NCBI GenBank assembly: GCA_017455685.1
Contig: JAFSZH010000055.1
Span: 1-33,091, forward strand
Length of the DNA: 33,091 nt
Source of the DNA: Oscillospiraceae bacterium
Lineage (GTDB): Bacteria > Bacillota > Clostridia > Oscillospirales > Oscillospiraceae
Reading direction: 5' to 3'
Below the pieces are notes generated by a model. The model searched no databases and was not told the DNA's origin. It was given only the letters and a program-made list of their open reading frames with translations. The translations under genes and the position numbers were made by a program. How positions within the stretch are numbered: the first letter of the stretch is position 1; each line of letters opens with the position of its first letter. Shown here piece after piece: positions 17,640 through 25,982 of this stretch.

Positions 17640-18143
17640 GCGGACAGAGGCCGTGTCCGGACCGCTCTGGACACGGCGCTGCGGGAGCTGTGGGACCGGA
17701 AAAACCATCTGATCCAGCTCTTTGCCCCGCCCTTCGCCCCGGAAGGCCCCTCCCCCGGCTACGTAACCACCTACGGCCCCGGCTTCCGGGAAAACGGCGG
17801 GCAGTATACCCATGCCGCCGTGTGGCTGGCAAGAGCCCTGTTTCGCACGGGCCGTTGGCGGGAAGGGCATGAGCTGCTGCTGGATCTGGCCGGCAGCATC
17901 CGGCGGGAGGGCTTTCTGGCGGAGCCGTTCGTCCTCAGCGCGGACGTGTACGCCTCCCCTGCTCCCACCGGCCGGGCCGGGTGGAGCTGGTACACCGGGG
18001 CGGCGGGCTGGTGGTTCCGAGTGGCCTGGGAGGACATGCTGGGCTTCTCCCTCCGGGACGGAAAGGCGTCCGTGGATCTGCCGGAGGAGGCAAAGGCTCT
18101 GGGCTGGGAGGCGGAATCCCTGCCGCCGCCGGAGGAAAAGTGA
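17640..18143 (+). pseudogene. C-terminal remainder of the GH94 domain, in frame after the TAG
   Basis: The frame of the glucan synthase gene continues for 167 codons to TGA at 18141-18143 without another stop. The encoded sequence is the expected end of GH94 glucan synthases: a HLIQLFAPPF stretch, GYVTTYGPGFRENGGQYTHA, and AGWSWYTGAAGWWFRVAWED near the end. It has no ribosome binding site of its own that I can see; a GTG at 17820 is an internal valine. It therefore belongs to the gene before it and would be made only by readthrough or in a strain lacking the TAG. Confidence 0.85.
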
Positions 18144-18225
18144 AGAATTATTAAAGAAACATCTATATTTTACCGGGAAATAGTGTTAAAATAATACGGA
18201 TATCAAGAAGGAGCGTGGTCCCGCC

Positions 18226-19509
18226 ATGGAATACTATCGTGAAGAGCTCTTTCCCTTTGTCTCCCTCACGGCGCTTCAAACCGATAAATTCAAGTCCGGC
18301 TGTCTCAGCGCTACGCTGCTGACCCAGCTTGATCGGGAGACCGCCGCCGAATACGCTGTGCTCCCTTACGTGCTCCGGCGGGGCACCACCTCCCTGCCCG
18401 ACATGCGCGCCTTCAGCGCCCGGCTGGACGGGCTCTACGGCGCCGTGATCGAGCCCCGGGTTCGCAAGCTGGGCGAGATCCAGGGTCTGGGCTTCATCAG
18501 CCGGTTCAGCGAGGATCGCTATCTTCCCGGTAACCCCGGCGTACTGGAAGAGGTGATCCGGCTCACAGCGGACCTGTGGCTCTCCCCCAACACCCGGGGC
18601 GGGCTGTTCCAGAGCGCCTACGTGGACTCCGAGCGGCAGAAGCTGCTGGAGCGGCTGGCGGCCATGCGCAACGACCGGCAGGGCTGGGCCCTGCGCCGGC
18701 TGGTGGAAAACATGTGCGCCTTTGAGCCCTACGCCGTCAGCGCTTACGGCAGCGAGGAGGAGGCCGAGGCCATCCACTACGTGAAGCTGACCAAGGATTA
18801 CCGAACCCTGCTGGCCTCTTCCCCCATGGAATTCTTCTACTGCGGCAGCCAGCCCGGTCCCCGTGTGGCAGATATGCTCCGCGAAGCGCTGATGCTGCTT
18901 CCCCGGGGAGAGATCGATCTGGAACTGGGCACCGACGTGCGCCTCAATGCCGTGGAGGCCCAGCCTCGGTTTTTCTCCGAGGAGATGAACCTGACCCAGG
19001 GCAATCTGGCCGTGGGCTTTCGGCTGGGCGAGTGCATGGAGGACCCCGACGAGGCCGCCATTCGGGTGTTCAACGGTCTTTACGGCGAAGATCTGAACTC
19101 CAAGCTGTTCCTCAATGTGCGGGAAAAGCAGTCTCTTTGCTATGACGTCATATCCAGCGTGGATATCCTCAAGGGGATCATGACCGTCTACGCCGGCATC
19201 GATCTGGACAAATACCAGCCCGCTCTGGACGAGATCCTTCACCAGCTGGACCTCATCCGGGAAGGCGAGATCACGGAGGAAGAGCTGACCGCCGTCAGGA
19301 ACTTCACGGCGGCAAAGCTTCGCTCTGTCCCCGATGACTGCCTGGCGCTGGAGAGATTCTACCTCCGGCAGACCGTGCAGGGGCTGGACGCCTCTCCCCT
19401 GGAAATGGCCGCTTTGGCCGAAAGTGTCACCCGGGACCGGCTGGTGGAGATCGCCCGGGGCGTAGAGACGGACGCCGTATTCTTTCTCAAAGGGGAGGAC
19501 GAGGAATGA
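18226..19509 (+). CDS. yfmF: M16-family EF-P modification-associated protein YfmF (non-catalytic type)
   Basis: A 427-residue M16 (insulinase/pitrilysin) family protein. The position where the active partner has HxxEH lacks that motif (AVLPYVLRRGT), as is normal for this half of the pair; MDDCLA-type and NVREKQSLCYDV segments in the C-half fit M16. In Bacillus the yfmF/yfmH (ymfF/ymfH) pair is needed for 5-aminopentanol modification of elongation factor P. The ATG follows AAGGAG (18208-18213). A possible extended -10 box (TGTTAAAAT, 18184-18192) lies upstream. It overlaps yfmH by 4 bases (ATGA), so the two are made together. Confidence 0.88.
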   Translation: MEYYREELFPFVSLTALQTDKFKSGCLSATLLTQLDRETAAEYAVLPYVLRRGTTSLPDMRAFSARLDGLYGAVIEPRVRKLGEIQGLGFISRFSEDRYLPGNPGVLEEVIRLTADLWLSPNTRGGLFQSAYVDSERQKLLERLAAMRNDRQGWALRRLVENMCAFEPYAVSAYGSEEEAEAIHYVKLTKDYRTLLASSPMEFFYCGSQPGPRVADMLREALMLLPRGEIDLELGTDVRLNAVEAQPRFFSEEMNLTQGNLAVGFRLGECMEDPDEAAIRVFNGLYGEDLNSKLFLNVREKQSLCYDVISSVDILKGIMTVYAGIDLDKYQPALDEILHQLDLIREGEITEEELTAVRNFTAAKLRSVPDDCLALERFYLRQTVQGLDASPLEMAALAESVTRDRLVEIARGVETDAVFFLKGEDEE

Positions 19510-20780
19510 CCAGACTGGACTATCCCGCGCTGGGCGAGGTGATTTTTGACAGCGTCCTGCCCAACGGTCTGCGGATCATCACCGTCCGCAAAAAGGGCTT
19601 CCGCAAGGCCTTCGCCATGTACGCCACCCGCTACGGCGGCGCGGACCGGCGTTTCCAGCTGGACGGAGAGTGGATCGACACCCCCTGGGGCGTGGCCCAC
19701 TATCTGGAACACAAATTATTCGATATGCCCGAGGACAACAATGCGCTGGCGGACCTTTCCGCCCGGGGCGCCGATCCCAATGCCTTCACCTCCAACGGCA
19801 TGACCGCCTATCACGTCACCTGTACCGACGATTTCTATGAGAATCTGCGCTCACTGCTCACTTTCGTTTCCACCCCCTATTTCACTCCCGAGAGCGTGGC
19901 CAAGGAGCAGGGCATCATCGGCCAGGAGATCCTGATGGGTGAAAACGCCCCGGGGTACGTGGCCTATTTTGAGCTGATGAAGGCGCTGTACGCCCATCAT
20001 CCCGTCCGGGACAACGAGGCGGGCACACTGGAAAGCATCGCTCAGATCACCCCGGAGATCCTGTATCACTGCCACAAGGTTTTCTATCATCCCTCTAACA
20101 TGGTGCTGGTGTGCGTATGCGACGCCGATCCCGAACAGATCGCCGCCATCGCAGGCGAGGTCCTTCCCTCTGAGCCCGGAGCTGTCCCCGTGCGGGATTA
20201 CGGCGAGCCGGAAACGCCCTTCCCCCTGGAGCGTCGGGTGGAGAAGGCCATGGCCGTGTCCGCGCCGCTGGCGTATATGGGCATCAAGCTCACTCCCGCA
20301 AAGGACGGCAAAGCCCTGCTGCGTCAGCAGCTGACCGCCGAGCTGGCGCTGGACTATCTGATCGGTCCCTCCAGCGCCCTGTACGCCGAGCTGTACGACA
20401 AGGGGCTGCTGGGCAGGGATTTCGGCACGGACGTGGATTCCTCCGCCGGAACGCTGACGGTGCTCCTGGGCGGTGAATCCAAAGACCCGGACGCGGTGAT
20501 GGCCGCCCTGACGGACCGGGTGGGGCTCATTGCCCGGCGCGGGATCGACCCGGCCTCCTTTGAGCGCTGCCGCCGCGCCGGCTACGGGCGGGCGCTGGAC
20601 CGGCTGGACCGCTTTTACTCCTACGCCTGTATGCTCTCGCAGGGTGCTTTCGACGGCTGGGGCGTCGGCGACCTGTTCGAGCTGTTGAAAGAAATCACCC
20701 CGGAAGAAGCCGCCGACTTCCTCTGCGAGGCCGTCACGCCGGACCGGCTGGCCCTGTCCGTCGTCCGGCCCGAGCGCTGA
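19506..20780 (+). CDS. yfmH: M16-family zinc peptidase YfmH (EF-P modification-associated)
   Basis: A 424-residue M16 protein with the inverted zinc motif His65-Tyr-Leu-Glu68-His69 (HYLEHKLFD) and a downstream glutamate candidate in IIGQEILMGE (E142). It forms the catalytic partner of the protein before it, as in the alpha/beta pairs of this family. FTSNGMTAYHVT and YGRALDRLDRFYSYA are further family-like stretches. The start codon overlaps the yfmF stop. The peptide substrate is unknown; the link to EF-P modification comes from the Bacillus homologues. Confidence 0.9.
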   Translation: MTRLDYPALGEVIFDSVLPNGLRIITVRKKGFRKAFAMYATRYGGADRRFQLDGEWIDTPWGVAHYLEHKLFDMPEDNNALADLSARGADPNAFTSNGMTAYHVTCTDDFYENLRSLLTFVSTPYFTPESVAKEQGIIGQEILMGENAPGYVAYFELMKALYAHHPVRDNEAGTLESIAQITPEILYHCHKVFYHPSNMVLVCVCDADPEQIAAIAGEVLPSEPGAVPVRDYGEPETPFPLERRVEKAMAVSAPLAYMGIKLTPAKDGKALLRQQLTAELALDYLIGPSSALYAELYDKGLLGRDFGTDVDSSAGTLTVLLGGESKDPDAVMAALTDRVGLIARRGIDPASFERCRRAGYGRALDRLDRFYSYACMLSQGAFDGWGVGDLFELLKEITPEEAADFLCEAVTPDRLALSVVRPER

Positions 20781-20852
20781 AGGCTCCCTCCCCTGACGGG
20801 GAGGCCGTACATAAACAATTTGAAAATAAAAAACAAACAGGAGGTAATCAAT

Positions 20853-21431
20853 ATGGCATTCAATCTGGAAAACGTGAAGAATCTCTTCAACACCCTGAAG
20901 GAAAAGGGCACCGAGGTCGCTTCCGTCGCCGCCGACAAGACCAAGGACGCCGCCCGCATCGCACGGCTCACCGTGGATATGGGCACGGAGAAGGAAAATC
21001 TGAAGAAAGCCTATCTTGAGCTGGGAAAGGCGTTTTATGAGGAGAAAAAGGACTTCGCCGAGGGTCTTTTCGCCCAGCTGTGCGAGGAAGTCACTGCCGT
21101 CACCGAGCGCATCGGCGCCATGCAGCGCGAGATAGACGGACTGAAGGACGGCTTCAAGCCCGCTCCGGAGCCCGACTTCGAGGAGGTCGTGGCCTCCGCC
21201 GAGGATGAGGCCGACATCACCGTGGAGATCACCGAGGATCCCTGCGAGTGCTGCGAGCAGCCCTCCTGCGACGGATGTGAGATCGCCGAAAAGAAGGGCG
21301 AGGAGCCCTGCTGCTGCGAAGAAACGCCCGCCGAGGAGCCCTGCTGCTGCGAGGACAAGAAAGAGGAACCCTGCTGCGCTGAGGAAAAGCCCGAGGAGCC
21401 CTGCTGCTGCGAGGACAAGAAAGAGGAGTGA
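20853..21431 (+). CDS. Coiled-coil protein with a Cys-rich decapeptide-repeat tail
   Basis: A 192-residue soluble protein; ATG 20853 follows AGGAGG (20839-20844). Residues 1-100 are charged and helical (FNLENVKNLFNTLKEKG; AYLELGKAFYEEKKDFAEGL) and resemble, as I recall it, a family of small clostridial proteins that usually end in a zinc ribbon. Residues 131-186 contain 16 cysteines: a CECC-x4-C-x2-C cluster, then four EEPCC units spaced 10-11 residues apart, with alternating Glu/Lys. There is no signal peptide, so it should stay in the reducing cytoplasm, where such Cys density suggests soft-metal (Zn, Cu, Cd) or cluster binding. That function is inference. It lies 72 bases after yfmH and ends at a strong terminator. 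Confidence 0.8.
   Translation: MAFNLENVKNLFNTLKEKGTEVASVAADKTKDAARIARLTVDMGTEKENLKKAYLELGKAFYEEKKDFAEGLFAQLCEEVTAVTERIGAMQREIDGLKDGFKPAPEPDFEEVVASAEDEADITVEITEDPCECCEQPSCDGCEIAEKKGEEPCCCEETPAEEPCCCEDKKEEPCCAEEKPEEPCCCEDKKEE
21300..21428 (+). repeat. Tandem repeat coding for EEPCC units
   Basis: Four imperfect direct repeats of about 30-33 bases, each beginning with a GAGGAGCCCTGCTGC-like core, encode EEPCC(C/A)E-type decapeptides at the C-terminus of the Cys-rich protein. The second and fourth units are nearly identical at the nucleotide level (ending CGAGGACAAGAAAGAGGA), suggesting recent slippage or unequal exchange. Confidence 0.85.
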
Positions 21432-21448
21432 TCCTCCCGAAAAACGAC

Positions 21449-21487
21449 ACCGTCCGGGACGCAAACGTCCCGGACGGTTTTCTTTCT
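21449..21487 (+). terminator. Intrinsic terminator of the Cys-rich gene, nested in an outer inverted repeat
   Basis: A perfect 13-bp stem (21449-21461 with 21466-21478), 4-base loop and T-rich tail (TTTTCTTTCT). An outer pair of perfect 11-base arms (21430-21440 and 21490-21500, GATCCTCCCGA and its complement) brackets it. Confidence 0.88.
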
Positions 21488-21527
21488 GCTCGGGAGGATC
21501 GCGGGCCATACGCTTCCACCCTCCCCG

Positions 21528-21574
21528 TAAACGGACAAAGCCGCCGGTCTTTCACCGGCGGCTTTGTCCGTTTA
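21528..21574. terminator. Long convergent hairpin ending the surface-protein gene
   Basis: A perfect 21-bp stem (21528-21548 with 21554-21574) and a 5-base loop (21549-21553), lying 6 bases past the stop of the minus-strand surface-protein gene. T runs are modest on both sides, but stem length and position between convergent genes support a bidirectional terminator. Confidence 0.8.
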
Positions 21575-21579
21575 CGTCA

Positions 21580-24500
21580 TTATCCGCGGTCTCCGCGGAG
21601 CTTTTTCTTTCTGTAGCCCGCGAGACCCGTCAGCAGCAGGGCCGTGCCGCTCACGCCCATTGTCAGAGCGTGGAGCAGGATCCGGGTATCATCGCCGGTC
21701 TGGGGCGGCCTGGGGGGATTCCCGGTCTCCCACTGTGCCGTGAAGGTATGATCCCCTTTCACCGTGTAGCTGTCGCCCGGATTGTACTCCGAGCCCTTCC
21801 AGTAGAGGAATCTGTAACCCTCCCGCGTCGGCGCGGCGATGATCGTGATCTGGTCACCGTAATAGTGCTGCTCGGTCACATTGTCGGTCTGGCCGTTGAT
21901 CTTGCCGCCGTTGGGGTCGTAGGTGATGGTATACTGCCGCCGGAAGAAGACCTTCAGCGTGAGCGATCCGTCGCCGGCGATCCTGCCGGTAAAATAGCTG
22001 GTCTGTGTGCTGTCGAGAGCGTATTTTTCCCGGGTCGGGGTTTTGTCGGCTTCGGTCACGCTCACTTCGGTGTCCGTGGTGCCGCTGCGGCTTTCGTCCT
22101 TCTCATCCGGCGAAGAAGGATAGGCGCCGTCGACTTCGTAGTAGTATTCCACCGTGTAGGGCGTATCCGTGTTCGCCTCCCACTGGGCGTAAAGCGTGAC
22201 GTCATGATTGGGCATGGAGAAACTGCCGCCCGCCGCATAAGGCGTACCCCCGCCGCCGGCTTCCGTATTCCAGCCGGTAAAGGTGTATCCAGACTTATCA
22301 AAGCCATTCGAGCCCGCGACCGTCACGTTCTGGCCTTCCTCGTGTTCCTCGGTAGCGGGGGCCGTTCCGCTGTCCGCCCCGTTCAGGTCGTAGATCACCT
22401 TGTAGGCGATGCCGTAAGCCGCCTTCAGTCGGAGTTCATCGGTCACGCTGCCTGACGCGGGGGTATACCGAACCACGTGCTGGGGAGATGCCGTATCGCC
22501 GTCCCAGCGGGTGGTGCCGTCGTCAAACCAGCCGGTGATCTCCCGGCTGCCCAGCATCAGTCCGCTGACCGGCTCGGTAAAGGTGATCGTCGCGCCGTCC
22601 GCGTTGAACAGGTCGTCGGAGGTGCTATCAGCCGAGTTGTTGTAAAGGATCACAGAAGAAGCGATCGTCATTGTGCTCCCGTTTGCGACGCCGCCGCCGT
22701 CAACTGTCGCGGAGTTCTCCGTGATCATTCCGCCGTTGATCGCAATGGATCCGTTATTGGTGCAGTAAAAACCGCCGCCGCTGATCTGCGCGAAATTGTC
22801 CATGAACGTTCCGCCGTTGATCGTCGCCGTCCCGACCCCACAGTAGACGGCGCCGCCGTTCCCGACCGCCGTATTGCCGGTGATCTTGCCGTTGTTCATG
22901 ACAAAGGTCCCGGCGCCGTAGACCTCTACGCCGCCGCCGCCTTCACCGGCAAGGGCTGCATGGTTATTGGTGATTTCGCCGTTATTCATCGTAAAATACG
23001 AATTGGCGAACACGGCGACGCCGCCGCCGCCGTCATGGGCGGTGTTGCCCGTAATGACACCGTTCTCCATCGTAAACCTGCCGCCGCTGATCATGCGCAC
23101 ACCGCCGCCGCTGCCGGACCGAAGGCCTTCATTCCCCTTGATCTCGCCGCCGTACATCACGAAGGTGCCGCCTCTGACGAGCACGCCGCCGGGACCGTTT
23201 CCGGCCTTGTTGTTGTTGATCTGGCTGCCGGAGTACATGGTGAGCGTCGCTCCGGAGTTAACCGCGATGCCGCCGCCGGTGGGGTCGTTGGAGCTTCCGC
23301 GTTTTACCGTCTCATTGTCATTGACTTTGGCGCCGCTCAGTACGACGGCGGAACCGCTGAGGATCAGGATGCCTCCTCCGTCCTGGCTTTCTCCTGCGCT
23401 GCCGCCGGTGACCGTGGCGGAGGTCAGCGTCAAGGTGCCGTCGTCTACCCGGATGACACGCGCTTTCCTGTTGCCGTTCACGGTGACGCCGTTCAGCGTC
23501 GAGTTTCCGTGGCTCAAGATCACGTTTCCGTGGATATTGGTCGCGCTGGTACTGACGTCCTGGAAATCGCTGGAAGCGACGATCGTGCCGCCGCCAGAAA
23601 CGGTGACCCCGTTGAGAACAATGGTCTTGCGGACGGTCAGCGTGACGCCGCTTTCAACGACCAGATCGGTCGTGAGCGAAGCCGTGTCATCCCAGATGGT
23701 GTCCTCGCTGACCACGTTCGTCCTGCACTCCGAACAAACGCCGTTTACCCAGGTATGCGTGTGGGCCCGATTCCCTTCGGGAGCGTTCTGCTCACCGGGC
23801 GCAGCGCCGAGCATAAAGGTCTGGTCCGTTTCCGATCCGCCCTGGGATCCCGTCTGCTCCGTCCAGTGGGCATAGATTACCGCGTCTTCAGCGGGAGCGG
23901 CGGAAAAATCGAACAGTTCCTCCCCGTCCGCGCTGGTGTACCAGTTGTCAAACTCGTAATCGTCACGGGTCGGATCCTCCGCGGGGCGTTCGGCCGTATT
24001 CCCGGACAGGACGTACTGGGAGGGGACCGTGCTGCCGCCCTGGGTGTCGAATCGGATCACCCACCCATCCTGCAGGATCGGCGTGAGCGTCAGATCCTCC
24101 GTGACGCTGATCGTTTCGTTCAGACCCGTCTTGTGTTCAACGTCGTTCTGATCCTTCCAGCCCGTGTTGATCTTGCCCGAATCCACCGTGAACGCGGGAT
24201 CGTTCGCCCGAAAGGCGTACTCCGCGCCCTCGGCCGCTTCATCCGTACGGATGACTTCGTTCCCGGCGTCAAGATAGCGGATGCTGAAGACCCTTTCAAA
24301 CACCGCGTACACGTCGGTGGTGCCGTCGTCCATCTCCGCAGTCTCGCCGAAGAGCGTGAAGGGGATGGTGCCCTCCTCATCTCCGAACCAGCCGACAAAA
24401 CGATGGCCGCTCTTCTCCGGGTCGTCCGGCTGCGTCAGGGTCTCCCCTTCACGCAGGACCACCTCGTCGACTTTGCCGCCATCGGCGTAAAAGAGGAAGG

Positions 24501-24633
24501 TATGCGTATGTTCTCCAGCTTCCGTCTCCTCGGGGGTGCCGTCTCCTGCTGCGAAAGCAGATACGGACATCAGCGAGAAGATCATCAGCACTGAAAGGAG
24601 CAGGGAAAGCATCCTTTTACAGACACGATTCAT
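21580..24633 (-). CDS. Sortase-anchored surface protein: InlB-type repeats, beta-helix, InlB-type repeats
   Basis: A 1017-residue secreted, wall-anchored protein. ATG 24633 follows GAGGAG and begins a clear signal peptide (MNRVCKRMLSLLLS..., likely cut after SAFA). Then come Listeria-Bacteroides-type repeats (HRFVGWF, YEFDNWYTSADG), a long right-handed beta-helix-like region of Gly/Asn-rich turns (GGGV, MNNGEITNN, INGGTF; about residues 330-690), and further InlB-type repeats (YTFTGWNTEAGGG, GYRFLYWKG). The C-terminus has a PPQTG sorting motif, a hydrophobic helix and RKKK. It is probably an adhesin or carbohydrate-binding surface protein. No catalytic residues were recognised. The sorting motif matches those of the pilus proteins 2-8 kb away, so the same sortase might act on it. 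It has its own promoter. Confidence 0.87.
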   Translation of the reverse strand: MNRVCKRMLSLLLSVLMIFSLMSVSAFAAGDGTPEETEAGEHTHTFLFYADGGKVDEVVLREGETLTQPDDPEKSGHRFVGWFGDEEGTIPFTLFGETAEMDDGTTDVYAVFERVFSIRYLDAGNEVIRTDEAAEGAEYAFRANDPAFTVDSGKINTGWKDQNDVEHKTGLNETISVTEDLTLTPILQDGWVIRFDTQGGSTVPSQYVLSGNTAERPAEDPTRDDYEFDNWYTSADGEELFDFSAAPAEDAVIYAHWTEQTGSQGGSETDQTFMLGAAPGEQNAPEGNRAHTHTWVNGVCSECRTNVVSEDTIWDDTASLTTDLVVESGVTLTVRKTIVLNGVTVSGGGTIVASSDFQDVSTSATNIHGNVILSHGNSTLNGVTVNGNRKARVIRVDDGTLTLTSATVTGGSAGESQDGGGILILSGSAVVLSGAKVNDNETVKRGSSNDPTGGGIAVNSGATLTMYSGSQINNNKAGNGPGGVLVRGGTFVMYGGEIKGNEGLRSGSGGGVRMISGGRFTMENGVITGNTAHDGGGGVAVFANSYFTMNNGEITNNHAALAGEGGGGVEVYGAGTFVMNNGKITGNTAVGNGGAVYCGVGTATINGGTFMDNFAQISGGGFYCTNNGSIAINGGMITENSATVDGGGVANGSTMTIASSVILYNNSADSTSDDLFNADGATITFTEPVSGLMLGSREITGWFDDGTTRWDGDTASPQHVVRYTPASGSVTDELRLKAAYGIAYKVIYDLNGADSGTAPATEEHEEGQNVTVAGSNGFDKSGYTFTGWNTEAGGGGTPYAAGGSFSMPNHDVTLYAQWEANTDTPYTVEYYYEVDGAYPSSPDEKDESRSGTTDTEVSVTEADKTPTREKYALDSTQTSYFTGRIAGDGSLTLKVFFRRQYTITYDPNGGKINGQTDNVTEQHYYGDQITIIAAPTREGYRFLYWKGSEYNPGDSYTVKGDHTFTAQWETGNPPRPPQTGDDTRILLHALTMGVSGTALLLTGLAGYRKKKLRGDRG

Positions 24634-24755
24634 GGCATGAACTCCTCTATGAAATAATAGTGAAATACACAATACACAGAAACACGGCCCCAGCGCCCGT
24701 TTCTGTCCGATCGTCATGCAAACAGGACGTGCGCTACTGCCAGTTTCTATCCAAT

Positions 24756-24784
24756 ATAATATTCTGTATCAGCGTGCTTGTCAA
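24756..24784 (-). promoter_or_regulatory. Promoter of the surface-protein gene
   Basis: Minus strand TTGACA (24784-24779), 17-base spacer, TATTAT (24761-24756). It leaves a leader of about 115 bases before the ATG at 24633. The promoter lies just past the 3' end of gpsA, so the gene can be transcribed independently of it. Confidence 0.82.
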
Positions 24785-24800
24785 TTTGATTCGGCGTTCT

Positions 24801-25820
24801 TCATTGCCCCGAGCCAAGGTGCTCCACCTCGGACCGTTTGTCCCGGGTCATCAGCGAGAGCACCTCGCTCCGGGCGTCCGCGCCGTCGAAAACGATCCGG
24901 TACACGCCCCGGGTGATAGGCATTTCCACGTTTTCCCGCTCCGCCAGCTGTCGGGCGGCCTGCAGGGCGTTCACGCCCTCCACCACCATGCCCACCCGGC
25001 GGATGGCCTGTTCCGTGGAGAGCCCGGCGCCGATCAGCTGTCCGCAGCGGTTGTTCCGGCTGTGCTGACTGGTGGCGGTCACCACCAGGTCACCGATGCC
25101 CGCCAGGCCGGAAAAGGTCTGTTCCCGGCAGCCCAAAGCCATGCCCAGACGCTTTATCTCCGCCATGCCCCGGGTCACCAGGGCGGCTTTGGCGTTGTCG
25201 CCGTAGCCCAGGCCGGTGGAAATGCCCGCCGCCAGAGCCACGATGTTCTTCATGGCGCCGCAGAGCTCCACGCCCCGCACGTCGTCGTTGGTGTAAACCC
25301 GCATGCAGGTGTTCATGAACACCGCCTGCACCCGCTCCGCCGCTTCGGCGTCCTCGCTGGCGGACACGATGGTGGTGGGCAGGTCCCGGGCCACCTCCTC
25401 GGCATGGGTGGGACCGGACAGGGCCACCAGCGGATTGCCGGTCTTCCCCGCCTTCGCCAGTTCGTCGGCGATGACCCCGGTCATGCTCAGAAGCGTGTCC
25501 TCCTCGATGCCTTTGGCTGCGTCCACGATGATCTGGCCGGACCGGATATAGGGCGCGGCCAGCGCGGCAGTCTTCCGGACGTACACGGAGGGCACCGCCA
25601 TGAGCAGGATCTCTTTCCCGGTACAAGCCTCCTCCATGGAGGAGGTGAACCGGGTCCCGGCGGGGATCTCCATGCCCGGCAGATTCCTGTGCCGCCGCTC
25701 CCGGGCCAACTCCGGTGCGCTGTGGGCCGACCAGACAGTCACGTCGTGGCCGCTGTTGGTGAGCATACGTGCCAGCGCCGTGCCCCAGGTGCCCGCGCCG
25801 ATGATCCCGATGATCGCCAT
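24801..25820 (-). CDS. gpsA: NAD(P)-dependent glycerol-3-phosphate dehydrogenase GpsA
   Basis: A 339-residue enzyme that reduces dihydroxyacetone phosphate to sn-glycerol-3-phosphate for phospholipid synthesis. Motifs: IIGAGTWGTALA (5-16) for the dinucleotide, AVPS around 75, the K-containing AAKGIEE and LCGAMKNIVALAAGI, and GMAEIKRLGMALG. ATG 25820 gives the normal N-terminus directly before the Rossmann motif; an open frame to 25883 would run through the promoter. It stands alone here, with its own consensus promoter, rather than beside der/plsY as in many Firmicutes. Confidence 0.96.
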   Translation of the reverse strand: MAIIGIIGAGTWGTALARMLTNSGHDVTVWSAHSAPELARERRHRNLPGMEIPAGTRFTSSMEEACTGKEILLMAVPSVYVRKTAALAAPYIRSGQIIVDAAKGIEEDTLLSMTGVIADELAKAGKTGNPLVALSGPTHAEEVARDLPTTIVSASEDAEAAERVQAVFMNTCMRVYTNDDVRGVELCGAMKNIVALAAGISTGLGYGDNAKAALVTRGMAEIKRLGMALGCREQTFSGLAGIGDLVVTATSQHSRNNRCGQLIGAGLSTEQAIRRVGMVVEGVNALQAARQLAERENVEMPITRGVYRIVFDGADARSEVLSLMTRDKRSEVEHLGSGQ

Positions 25821-25854
25821 ACCGCATCCCGTCCTTTGCACTTCTTTTTCATGG

Positions 25855-25883
25855 ATTATAATGCGCCGCGCCGCGTTTGTCAA
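25855..25883 (-). promoter_or_regulatory. Consensus promoter of gpsA
   Basis: Minus strand TTGACA (25883-25878), 17 bases, TATAAT (25860-25855), a perfect vegetative consensus. The leader is short, about 28 bases, to the ATG at 25820. Confidence 0.9.
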
Positions 25884-25913
25884 AAACAGTTGAAGAATAT
25901 CTCCCCCGGGGGG

Positions 25914-25957
25914 TTACGCCCGACAGTTATTTGTGGTATATTGTTCTCAGCAACAAT
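25914..25957 (+). promoter_or_regulatory. Putative extended -10 promoter with operator-like dyad for the His-rich gene
   Basis: TGGTATATT (25934-25942) forms an extended -10 box; the -35 region is poor (TTACGC, 25914-25919). Across the expected start site lies a dyad, ATTGTT (25940-25945), six bases, AACAAT (25952-25957). This placement suits a repressor, possibly metal-responsive, but the binding protein is not identifiable. Confidence 0.45.
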
Positions 25958-25982
25958 TATTAATACAGGAGGATCATATCCT

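Noticed and set aside
17820-18143. Independent small gene starting at GTG 17820
   Set aside because: It is in frame with the glucan synthase gene, lacks a ribosome binding site, and encodes the conserved end of the GH94 domain.
20787-20804. CCTCCCC-loop-GGGGAGG hairpin after yfmH
   Set aside because: Only 7 bp with no T run; the Cys-rich gene follows closely and no separate promoter is evident, so I do not call it a terminator.
19851-21509. A 552-codon minus-strand frame opposite yfmH and the Cys-rich gene
   Set aside because: The LLGLFLSAAGFLFLVLAAAGLL-type low-complexity stretch is the antisense of the EEPCC repeats; not a membrane protein.
22477-24594. A 705-codon plus-strand frame opposite the surface-protein gene
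   Set aside because: It is the mirror of the repetitive Gly/Thr-rich coding sequence; no ribosome binding site or domain, composition Val/Ala/Arg-rich.
24660-25982. Upstream extension of the His-rich gene frame to 24660 (609 codons in all)
   Set aside because: The extension is antisense to gpsA and runs through two promoters; the ATG at 25983 has an excellent ribosome binding site.
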